Below are positions 10,901-17,291 of a stretch of DNA of 64,000 bases, one piece after another. The notes under the pieces were generated by a model that was given only the letters and a program-made list of their open reading frames with translations, was not told the DNA's origin and did no database searches. Position 1 is the first letter of the stretch. Each line of letters opens with the position of its first letter. The position numbers were made by a program, and so were the translations under genes. The stretch is taken from assembly GCF_963678635.1 (NCBI RefSeq), contig NW_026971420.1, positions 1-64,000 of the forward strand, given 5' to 3'. The stretch comes from Symsagittifera roscoffensis. Lineage: Eukaryota; Xenacoelomorpha; Acoela; Convolutidae.

Positions 10901-11208
10901 GTCGAAATACACCACCTGAATTACTTACACGAAAAACAACAGTTGAAATACCCAAAAACATAAAATTCTACCTTGCAGAAAACGAAACATCACCCCGATT
11001 GGAATGCAAATATGCAGTAAAAACTGATATTGAACAATCACAAATAAATAATTTACAACATTTCCCACTTTATTTAGATTGTCAAAATAATCATTATGAA
11101 GTTGATTTACTTGGAACATCAACTTTCAAACCAATCCCATATTCTCAATGGATAAAAAATAACACCCAACAAAAACGAACAAAACAAACCCAAATCAAAA
11201 ACAAATAG
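4891..11208 (+). CDS. gag-pol: Gag-protease-RT-RNase H polyprotein, 2105 codons
   Basis: A single open frame starts at ATG 4891 and stops at TAG 11206-11208. Residues 1-300 form a novel-looking N-terminal region, and 300-600 are rich in Q, N, S and T. A capsid-like gag domain covers about 600-790. A CCHC zinc knuckle follows (C842, C845, H850, C855). Residues about 890-1075 are a low-complexity N/R/S/Y region. The aspartic protease has D1229 in DSGA and a later IIGIPF. The RT has D1674 (TADMNSAYNQ) and the YLDD box at 1737-1740. RNase H acidic residues are D1886, E1929 and D1956. Gag and pol share one frame, so no gag/pol frameshift is needed. Integrase is missing from this frame and continues at 11163 in the -1 frame. 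The zinc-binding HHCC part of integrase is not seen. Confidence 0.93.
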   Translation: MSSTHTPGEESPDDDEIFPFIVDATTDRGQHIFCKNLLLNLFEPGISPCKTEFPDVKIKRQIIDHYLKDICNITQQYGIYSIEFTSPNHNNRKYTIQTDDLDLEFSKVFSEYIKSIQYHNSQRANSIFTNEVFAIIYSYISILENEIPITNVSPTETSKHLRVRHEITLLSSYLNIIKENFTKDDVSQHTKHDLQKILAWFIIDYFTHNIDLIAQARKNFRPQNSNDDTAITEQSDYVWDPEWSHPAFISFPQTISSQAISTISYIRDYVKVIPLTIDATPLNYNTFLPDTQNNSLNSTVIHNENLNGTRNLTQQDIQTPSHFINEEIVHTTTTQQSISPIRPNLTTPRNTNPSQTQVTLQSTVKPSVAPKYSHMDYQTYRPMTIPSKTRKTFTRNNFTDHNYNYTHPSKTYNQPQRNFNQYTRSRNWDNPMTQPNSINFQTNPPQDHSENYPFFQQNKNKKQTSYQMDYLSSDDDFLQPDIFAPNTQEYRRQGIQKTRTNHRNFSPQPIDAQHQQPIQQQNLINTQSFQPIQQQNPMTAHSYQASQMQNEIPLPYYLQQHEITRNQLSNFSQMPNAAESLQMTMNPYLMGGSSITSNKPLMVFTGTDPEYSVEDYLNAVTANLILNIGPEPINTPLHQNWIHRRTALIQTTLDGAAQKWFSVLPLEIKSNWKRFTQEFSKMFDSERNKQQQRVLCNEIRRLPNETIKQIAVRIETLVRKAYSLNTHDYKNTKMTEILMMTLTPQLRKIAIKKRASHPSSIREPDLDFRKLVDKLEQAEITMKLEETENLKLQYVNRIETTPTNINNIQESETDLVEKITEILNIYEKNPNFKGKPSFKKWCNYCRRYGHSISECRQKQQDNQNKPQKYKEPNKSFYQYMKKDQNLPNKTVYSNNSSGKPLPNNTNYTRNQSPYNSSYRGRSPERRNTNNSSQNHYNRPNSRNNYSRSNSNTQRFVSRSNSQSRNNYYPNNQSRNSSYNRNRNYSYNRNRSYSNNRNQNYPNNQSRNNSYNRSNYNRPNNNYQNRSRNNSQNRHSSYNNRYRNYSQSPHRNNNNYNNSNNRHRSSTPKHQRQINQVQSNPETTSDPPGIDDTVTDTLQLNQINCTSSDSESDTENTLSINMIKVENDYESVIYEQPFSSHIYENQSEFLQNYYTTPINSTPTTQETNEINTTNQTNKNIKTKCLNTNHIYQNIQKEQPKEKIWTIPFILESPRNKEFQPPDLEIDFLIDSGAESNIINIPTWNEIKTLHPKLTPLETSSKLATAQGSTLINYGKIQLFLLPTRTMEQSKILNKPFKQIFHITDIKYNIIGIPFISKYIPTINILNSKILIKDKYTKTKETSLTFFQRLNKQPPFFSKFYPIFNQQRKHLKPLSGNINNFSIKQVHQYDKEQNKQKFYMSDFEFKPIHKFFKITISSIKYLKNSNSDIISLHVYNNTPYQVTLPLGLLGYCETNATISPIHEKAYRVNNILQLLDICQSTILNEELSINNIISNENRNTDYFTKTPYFKPTFNISNYTEDQQKFLTMFNFQHSQITQDEFEKLAKQLIKYSSVYATSKFDVGKISSSLHLPLKPDAVFKKQRASKVPIHLHDKVNRLLDILEQYNIISPVNKEEQPKGNTFINPVIILAKGESLKIVLDARYLNSLIDESKCNWPIEPIQVILTKINGKYFTTADMNSAYNQMPLDEQSRRLTQFVIGNQQYEFNRLFYGISIGPAAFSAFMSKIFRPLILKKNAITYLDDVFMQSQTKDEMFNVLEKYHQILQNENLKAAPDKSHFFLTRVKFLGHNIERKTITPLKSRIDAIQKLQPPTNKKKIQEFLGMLNFLSKYVYKMQLYLRPFYNILRQQNNFEWNTEHQTRFEEIKKLLTEQISNTIPDSNQPFYAMCDASNFGIGAALLQSHNGTNKMNLISANSRLFTQAELRLSTLMRECTAIIYTLTEYEFLILGSKHPTVLFTDHKPIIFLFTQKSNPNHRVYRFQLILMKFPNLHIVWTAGKNLALPDTLSRNTPPELLTRKTTVEIPKNIKFYLAENETSPRLECKYAVKTDIEQSQINNLQHFPLYLDCQNNHYEVDLLGTSTFKPIPYSQWIKNNTQQKRTKQTQIKNK

Positions 11209-12116
11209 CACAAAAACAAGATTTTAAAGGACAAAGTTTGTACTTTAATCATCGTATCTCATTTGATACTAAAGGACCAATTTCACCCTCATCAGAAGGA
11301 AACTCCTACATTATGGTAATTGTTGACGCATTTACACATTATGTAGCACTTAACCCAGTACCACATTGTAACGCTTATTACGCTTACACAACACTCTATG
11401 AACACTGGATAGCAAAATTCGGACTACCAGAAATTTTAGTTACAGACAACGGTACAGAATTCATAAATAATGAAATTATCACACTATGTCATTTATATAA
11501 CATTAAACACAAACCACGTACATCTCATGCACCTTGGACAAACGGCTTAGTCGAAGGTATGAACCGTTCATTACAAGAATATCTTAGATGTATCATCAAC
11601 GGAAATGATACAAAATATACCGAATGGTCAGCAGATGTAAAATTATTTCCCTTAGCGTATAATTCACAAATTACGACAACTTTAGGAATGTCACCATACG
11701 AAATGGTTTTTAACCAAAAGCCACGCAAACCAATAATGTTTACAGCAAATTCTCATAAAAACGCACAAGGTTATTGTCAACCAAATAAAGACTCAATTTG
11801 TTATAACCTACCTTTACATACACACGATGAAGATCATTTTCATCACCCACAAATTCTTAAACTAGCCTCCGGTACACACACCGAATGGATTCTAAATAGA
11901 GATAAAAAACACAATGAAATTTATCAAAAAATAACAAAAAAGTTATTACAAAGACAAAACATTAATGAACAAATCAATTCACGTTTTACACCAGCCTCCG
12001 AATTAAAAATTGGAACATTTGTTTTAATACCTAATTTTAATACTCAAAAAGGAATTTCAAAAAAAATTACAACCCCTTCGAAAAGGACCATACCAAATAA
12101 TTGCAAAACCCACTGA
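11163..12116 (+). CDS. Integrase catalytic core, in the -1 frame of pol
   Basis: This frame is open from 11163 (just after a TAA) to 12116 and has no convincing start codon, so it must be entered from pol, which overlaps it at 11163-11205. The catalytic triad is intact: Asp at 11265-11267 (SFDTKGP), Asp at 11445-11447 (TDNGTEF) and Glu at 11553-11555 (NGLVEGM). The second Asp and the Glu are separated by 35 residues, the standard D,D35E spacing. The upstream Zn-binding HHCC motif is absent here and in the last ~110 residues of pol. The frame runs out after an A8 run at 12059-12066. Either a base is missing near 11196-11205 or a -1 frameshift is used. Confidence 0.85.
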   Translation, partial: HPTKTNKTNPNQKQIAQKQDFKGQSLYFNHRISFDTKGPISPSSEGNSYIMVIVDAFTHYVALNPVPHCNAYYAYTTLYEHWIAKFGLPEILVTDNGTEFINNEIITLCHLYNIKHKPRTSHAPWTNGLVEGMNRSLQEYLRCIINGNDTKYTEWSADVKLFPLAYNSQITTTLGMSPYEMVFNQKPRKPIMFTANSHKNAQGYCQPNKDSICYNLPLHTHDEDHFHHPQILKLASGTHTEWILNRDKKHNEIYQKITKKLLQRQNINEQINSRFTPASELKIGTFVLIPNFNTQKGISKKITTPSKRTIPNNCKTH

Positions 12117-12528
12117 TGTCACATATAAAATTACCGACTCAAACAAAAAAGAAATCGTTCAACATCGAAACAACCTATTACCTTATTACCCAAAAGAATA
12201 CGCACTCCGCGAATTAACTCAATTATATTCTTTCACAGGATTAAAAATCATTCAAAATGAACCACATCTGAAAAACACAGAACAAAATGATAACCCCACC
12301 GAAAATCAAAACACAAAACCAATCGCCACCAAAATCAATACACAAAACCATAAAGAATCACCAAAACAAAGAAAAAATAGAAAAATGACCGAACAAATAA
12401 TACCCCAAGAACAAATCGACAAATCAGAAAATAGAAAAACAACAAGACTCCGAAATCAACCACGTAAAAACTATAAAATATTCATCCCCCAATCTAAAAT
12501 TTTAAAGAAAGTGGAATTTCAAAAGTAA
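12067..12528 (+). CDS. Integrase C-terminal (GPY/F) module and basic tail
   Basis: Directly after the A8 run, the reading continues in the original pol frame to TAA 12526-12528. It shows the pattern typical of Ty3 integrase C-termini: 'LRKGPYQII', then 'VTYKI', then 'HRNNLLPYYP'. A basic, Gln/Asn-rich tail of about 100 residues follows. No ATG opens this frame. Pol is in frame 1, the core in frame 0 and this module in frame 1 again, so one base lost near 11200 and one A gained at 12059-12066 would explain both breaks. Confidence 0.8.
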   Translation, partial: LQPLRKGPYQIIAKPTDVTYKITDSNKKEIVQHRNNLLPYYPKEYALRELTQLYSFTGLKIIQNEPHLKNTEQNDNPTENQNTKPIATKINTQNHKESPKQRKNRKMTEQIIPQEQIDKSENRKTTRLRNQPRKNYKIFIPQSKILKKVEFQK

Positions 12529-12973
12529 TTTTAACATTATACTTCACTATCTTGAAACCTTCGAAACATTTTTCATTTACATTTTTCAAAATAACATGCT
12601 GACAAGTACGTAATAATTCTAGTTCAAAATAAACCAATAGGATTCATCCAATCCGTCACTTTCTCTAACTCAAACTAAGACCAATTAGACGAATCATATA
12701 GAACTCCAGGCACATCTATAACTATAACATTACGACCTCCAGGTCAAAAATAAGCAAACCACTCCAACTTGACAACTAAAATAAATATCACCATAATACC
12801 GTACCCCTCCCTTATCTAATAACCCAAAGATCAACAATATTTCCCCAACTCAGACCACGAATACCCCCAAAGCAAATTTGTTAACTTAGCCTAAAGTAAC
12901 AAAATGAACATTTTAATTAGCCTAAAGTATAAAAATATCACCATACCCCGGATCATTTGACAAACAAAAATAA
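12529..12973 (+). other. Short gap between pol and the accessory genes
   Basis: No open frame of note. The sequence keeps the A/C-rich, G-poor composition of the element. Subgenomic splice acceptors would be expected here or slightly downstream, but none stands out. Confidence 0.4.
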
Positions 12974-13126
12974 AGAAAAAGACGACCTCCCAGTCACCAT
13001 GAAAATTGCCCCCAACAATTTTTTACAGAACTCAACCCACTTGTCAAAAAACTAATAAATAATCCGACCACACTAGAAAATCGCCTCAAACAGCAAAAAA
13101 TATTCGACCAAGAGATCATTTCTTAA
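12974..13126 (+). CDS. Possible 50-codon open frame ending TAA-ATG
   Basis: Open from 12974 (after a TAA) to TAA 13124-13126, without an ATG. Its stop is immediately followed, in the same frame, by the ATG of the next small ORF (13127). The residues (for example FTELNPLVKKLINNP) look protein-like rather than random. It could be the 5' part of one protein interrupted by the stop, or a spliced exon. Weak evidence. Confidence 0.25.
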   Translation, partial: RKRRPPSHHENCPQQFFTELNPLVKKLINNPTTLENRLKQQKIFDQEIIS

Positions 13127-13318
13127 ATGCTCTTCTCTCAATCAGTTACTCAAATACTCATAAATCTTAAACATTTTTTTACAATACTTGAAACCTTTAT
13201 AATATTTCTTTTTGATATACTTGAATCTTTTCTAATAATCCTAATCATTTTTTGTAACATTTTTTTAAATTTTCTACACTATACTCGAACTATTCCTCCA
13301 ACTTTCCAAAACCCTTGA
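13127..13318 (+). CDS. Small hydrophobic ORF, 63 aa
   Basis: ATG 13127 opens a 63-codon frame dominated by F, I and L. Residues about 20-52 can form one long or two short membrane segments (FIIFLFDILESFLIILIIF). No family is recognised. It precedes a second small membrane ORF and lies between integrase and the envelope-like gene. It may be a membrane accessory peptide, but hydrophobic frames can also arise by chance in T-rich sequence. This block is T-rich, unlike the rest of the element. Confidence 0.4.
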   Translation: MLFSQSVTQILINLKHFFTILETFIIFLFDILESFLIILIIFCNIFLNFLHYTRTIPPTFQNP

Positions 13319-13354
13319 TTACATCCACAGGTACGAGTCATATAACTTGTCTAA

Positions 13355-13543
13355 ATGATACGAACAATTTTCAGTAGAACCGATATTTTTTTATTGTTTG
13401 TAATTTTCATAACATTTTTATCATCCCTCATTTTGACAATATGTAAATGTATAAAGAAAGCAATCTTCACATTTGCCCTAGCAACAATCCTTCTAATTCT
13501 TTTTTTGGAAGAATACTATAATAAACATAAACCTTCCCACTAA
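13355..13543 (+). CDS. Small two-pass membrane ORF, 62 aa
   Basis: ATG 13355 follows a CAG/GTACGAGT site at 13328-13338, which could be a splice acceptor. The protein has two hydrophobic stretches (about residues 11-30 and 36-54) separated by a short basic/cysteine loop (CKCIKK), and ends EEYYNKHKPSH. The layout is that of a small hairpin membrane protein, as in viroporin-like peptides, but no sequence family is recognised. The next ATG-initiated long ORF is the envelope-like gene at 14673; only one other ATG with a very short frame (13709) lies between 13450 and 14672. Confidence 0.45.
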   Translation: MIRTIFSRTDIFLLFVIFITFLSSLILTICKCIKKAIFTFALATILLILFLEEYYNKHKPSH

Positions 13544-13548
13544 AGTAA

Positions 13549-14685
13549 CAATTCAAAAATCCATCAAAAATTGCTACCCAACAGTCACAGAATCAGTCTT
13601 CACCGACATCATCCCAAGATAACCAAACACCACCTTCAACTACTCAAAATCCTCAAACATCTACACGAATTTCTTTTCAAGACAATCCATACACTTTTGA
13701 AGAACGACATGCTCGTTTATCAGAACCACTAGAACCAGTTCAACGACAAGCACCTCTAAGCGAACCAACATATAACCTATACCCAACACTACCACAAGAA
13801 CTAAGTAGAATAAGAAATCCTAGTCAAAACCAAAATACAGTCGAAATAAATAGACAAATTATACATCCTCGACGAAACAGAAATTTTCAAACTCCACGAG
13901 TTCATTTTGATATACCTCAATCCCCATCACAAAACACTCCAGAAAACCCCATTGGTATATTACCAGAAACCCCTACGCTTCTTTCACAACGTAGCACCTC
14001 AAGCCTACCATCAGATTACTTAGGTTCAACACCAACATCTGAACAAATACGTGAAAATCCCTTTAACCCCCCAAACCAGGCATCACGACTACCATATTGG
14101 ACAACACATTCATTTACACAAGGTGAATTAAATTTAGTCAATAATCCAATAGATATTTCTACGGATACAACAACATCCTCATCACTACCAGAAACATTAT
14201 CACTACCATCAACACCATCAATAAGCCAGATTTCACCACCACCTTTTAACTTAAATTTTCCAAATAATCTCGACGCCAGATATCGAGAACAATCATCAAT
14301 AAATATTCCTTTAAGACTAGATTGGAATACATTTACAGCACCTCCACCATTATTTGGACAACATCAAGAAAGTAACCGCCTTCATAACTGGGCACTTAAT
14401 AGATTACAATATCGCCAAGATATTCACAACGATATCCGTGATCACAATATTCAAATACTCCAACAAAACAGTTTACAATTAAAGTTTGAAATCACAGTTA
14501 AGTTAAATAATATTACCCAACATCCCTACCCATTAAATCCACCTAACATAACAGCTCAATCACTACCACCACCGTTTATAACTACTGAAGTAATATACAA
14601 ATACGACAGATATACCAAAAACACAATTGGCTACATTACATTTTATAATCCATACTCAGGATTATCATACACATGTATATTCTAA
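13549..14685 (+). CDS. ORF-X, 378-codon open frame with no methionine
   Basis: Open from 13549 to TAA 14683-14685 with no ATG in its own frame, so it is easily missed by ORF callers. The predicted residues are clearly protein-like. Residues 1-230 are rich in S, P, Q, N and T; residues 235-378 look folded, with an Arg/Asn/Gln helix-like part (about 275-300) and a C-terminal beta-rich part ending YNPYSGLSYTCIF. A YPTL tetrapeptide near 13775 could be an ALIX-type late motif. The end overlaps the env start by 13 nt. AG sites at 13584, 13590 and 13596 are candidate splice acceptors that keep the frame if the donor is in phase 0. Function unknown. Confidence 0.65.
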   Translation, partial: QFKNPSKIATQQSQNQSSPTSSQDNQTPPSTTQNPQTSTRISFQDNPYTFEERHARLSEPLEPVQRQAPLSEPTYNLYPTLPQELSRIRNPSQNQNTVEINRQIIHPRRNRNFQTPRVHFDIPQSPSQNTPENPIGILPETPTLLSQRSTSSLPSDYLGSTPTSEQIRENPFNPPNQASRLPYWTTHSFTQGELNLVNNPIDISTDTTTSSSLPETLSLPSTPSISQISPPPFNLNFPNNLDARYREQSSINIPLRLDWNTFTAPPPLFGQHQESNRLHNWALNRLQYRQDIHNDIRDHNIQILQQNSLQLKFEITVKLNNITQHPYPLNPPNITAQSLPPPFITTEVIYKYDRYTKNTIGYITFYNPYSGLSYTCIF

Positions 14686-17291
14686 AATTATTAATTTTTC
14701 TCCAACTCCTTTTTCTAGTAATCTCAAATCAAAACATAAACCCTTCCCCTCGTACAGGACCACAAGATTTATTAGTAACACATTACGATTGTGAAGAAAA
14801 TGAACAAAAAACACTACATAAATATGCAATAAATCAAGTATCACAATGTGAAACAGAACCACAAGCTATAGAAACCACAGATGTAATAGCAACACTCTAT
14901 TCAAAAGCCCGAGCAACAACAGTTACAGGTTATAAATTCACAGCAACATTTTCCGAAAAGAAAGTACATTGTTCACAAGTCTCGAACGGAAACAAAAACC
15001 GACTTGACCATGAATCATTCTATCAAAGTAACATAGAACGTCTTTTACATCTCAATCCCGACGATTGTAAAAATGAATTACTTAGACTAAACATCACACA
15101 AAATAAAAACTCCCAAAGAAAGTTAGTTAATTTTCAAGTTTTTCCAGACTCTGTACATCAATCACAACTTGAAAGACACCAAGGACATATAAAACTAGAC
15201 GAAAAATACCCGTATAACGGCGCACACGGACGATTAACCTATGACCTACACGATAAACATTGGATACCACACATTGGTATAAATGACCCATCAAACTGCA
15301 AAGCAGACACAAAAAATAAAGGATACCAAGAAATAATGTTTTTTGATTGGAAAATACAACTCGAAAAAATACAACTAACACGAGATTTATCAGATAATAC
15401 AATGATCTATCAAGGAATCCGATTACCTTGTAAAAATGATCAAGGTTATTGCGACCCTACAACGAGAACACAAGCAACAATTGTTTGGTTCCCCGAAGAT
15501 ACATGTACAACATTTCAAGTAGCAAAAATACACGCTCGTATGATAAAATTTCACGAAAAATATTTTATACAATCAATTCCATATGAACAAGTCCATCCAT
15601 CACGAAAACTAAGTTCTAATTTTAGAAACATAGACAATATAGAAAATAAATTGACACGTTTTCAAATATATCAAGAAACAGAACTTGCATGTAAATACAG
15701 GAATCCACTTCACAGAACACAATACTCTGAAATATTAGTTGAATACGAAAAAGGATTCGACATGACCACTGGAAAAGTAAAAATTGACCCATATGCCACA
15801 GGTCATCCTCCAAACGAAGGAACATCCTATATACCAGTTAATTTTGAAAAAAGCAACGGACAACCTGGTGGACATCTAAAACCCCATGACACCAGAAGCA
15901 CACGCTTACAAGAATTATCACTAATGAATACTACATATTTCGGTAATATCCACTATGATATTCATTTAGATATGAAACTAGATTATACAATTAGCCGAAT
16001 TTTTCAAGAAATGTCACTCTCCGAATTAGAAACACTACACCAACTATGCGAATTAGAACGAACACAAATATTACAATCACTTGCACTAGCAGTATTAAAA
16101 ATACCCTATGCAGGATACTTATTATCTGGAAATAGATCAAATTTTTTAGACTATGAAGGAAACATCTTATGGTTTTATACTTGTACTAAAAAAGTATCAC
16201 CACTATACGTTTTTGAAGATAAAAGATGTTATAAAAGAATCCCTATCTTTTATAAGAATAAAGTACATTTCGTGGATACACTTTCACGAAGAACCTATTT
16301 CTGGGATACCGCAGTCCCATGTGGATCAGAAAACAGCCACAATGTAGTACAACTAAACCCTGATGAAAATAAATATTATCTTCTCACTCCATATCCCACA
16401 TTAATGCAATCACTCAAAAAATTTTCACCAGAAAGCATTCGCGCTATTGCTCGAAACCCAAATATAGACTTACAATCAATAGGAATCTATTCAAAATCAG
16501 ATATTCAACATCACATTAGAACACAACAATTCCAAGAATTATTAACACAAATGGACACTATACAAAGACAATCAATAGACCAAAATTTACGCAAACTTGC
16601 AGAAACCGCAGGATTTGCCGATATCTACACGCAAGACTATAGCGGATATTTTAAAGACATTAAAGATTATATATATCTAAACGGTGAAAAATACCGTCCC
16701 CAAGATATATCACCAATTAACATTTTTAGCTTTGTTACACTCAAAAATGAGATCCTCGATTTTCTAGGATGGCCATACTACATCTTAGAAAAATTGACTA
16801 TTTTATACGCAATGTTTAACTTTATTGGATTTCTTTTCTCACTTTTAAAAGGAATCTACAACACATGTGCTATACACACACAAGTAAACAGACAAGCAAG
16901 CGTAGCACGCATACTCTTTGCAGGATTTTTTGGAATCTTTTCTACATCTATAAACAAAATTCTTTTAGACGCACAAATAAAAGAATATAACACAAAAATA
17001 GCAACACGACAAAATACATACGACGAAGAACATAACAATGTAGACATAACGCCAACGGCACCACAATTACCAGCCCTACCAAATAACCATCCACTATCCC
17101 TAGTCCCACGAAATTTTCGAAATTTAGCCATCACACATAATCCAAATTTTCGACTCACCACATCACAAAGTCCCATCCAACATATAATGACACACCAGTC
17201 ACAAGATGATAATACTTATGAACAAATTATTGAACAACCCCATACCACCGCTTTTCAGTCTCAAAATAATCATTTTTTTAGCCCACGATGA
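14673..17291 (+). CDS. env: Envelope-like membrane glycoprotein, 872 aa
   Basis: Begins with a signal peptide (MYILKLLIFLQLLFLVIS). The ectodomain is Cys-containing, with HYDC and VSQC near the N-terminus, and has three N-glycosylation sequons (NIT, NTT, NRS). A minimal RSTR dibasic-type site lies near residue 408. Hydrophobic segments at about 706-730 and 744-766 form the membrane anchor. The ~105-residue tail carries PTAP at 794-797, a TSG101-binding late motif. The cysteine layout and large ectodomain resemble glycoproteins seen in some negative-strand RNA viruses and in env-bearing invertebrate LTR elements; that comparison is from memory and unverified. The stop overlaps the ORF-Z start (ATGA). 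The likely role is cell-to-cell or germline transfer of particles. Confidence 0.75.
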   Translation: MYILKLLIFLQLLFLVISNQNINPSPRTGPQDLLVTHYDCEENEQKTLHKYAINQVSQCETEPQAIETTDVIATLYSKARATTVTGYKFTATFSEKKVHCSQVSNGNKNRLDHESFYQSNIERLLHLNPDDCKNELLRLNITQNKNSQRKLVNFQVFPDSVHQSQLERHQGHIKLDEKYPYNGAHGRLTYDLHDKHWIPHIGINDPSNCKADTKNKGYQEIMFFDWKIQLEKIQLTRDLSDNTMIYQGIRLPCKNDQGYCDPTTRTQATIVWFPEDTCTTFQVAKIHARMIKFHEKYFIQSIPYEQVHPSRKLSSNFRNIDNIENKLTRFQIYQETELACKYRNPLHRTQYSEILVEYEKGFDMTTGKVKIDPYATGHPPNEGTSYIPVNFEKSNGQPGGHLKPHDTRSTRLQELSLMNTTYFGNIHYDIHLDMKLDYTISRIFQEMSLSELETLHQLCELERTQILQSLALAVLKIPYAGYLLSGNRSNFLDYEGNILWFYTCTKKVSPLYVFEDKRCYKRIPIFYKNKVHFVDTLSRRTYFWDTAVPCGSENSHNVVQLNPDENKYYLLTPYPTLMQSLKKFSPESIRAIARNPNIDLQSIGIYSKSDIQHHIRTQQFQELLTQMDTIQRQSIDQNLRKLAETAGFADIYTQDYSGYFKDIKDYIYLNGEKYRPQDISPINIFSFVTLKNEILDFLGWPYYILEKLTILYAMFNFIGFLFSLLKGIYNTCAIHTQVNRQASVARILFAGFFGIFSTSINKILLDAQIKEYNTKIATRQNTYDEEHNNVDITPTAPQLPALPNNHPLSLVPRNFRNLAITHNPNFRLTTSQSPIQHIMTHQSQDDNTYEQIIEQPHTTAFQSQNNHFFSPR

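Noticed and set aside
11197..11205. C-AAA-AAC near the pol stop as a programmed -1 frameshift site
   Set aside because: It is not a standard X-XXY-YYZ heptamer, no clear pseudoknot follows, and the later compensating shift at an A8 run makes simple indels more likely. Kept only as an alternative.
14673..17291. Assigning the envelope-like protein to a specific virus family
   Set aside because: The cysteine spacing recalls glycoproteins of some negative-strand viruses, but no diagnostic motif could be verified without a search.
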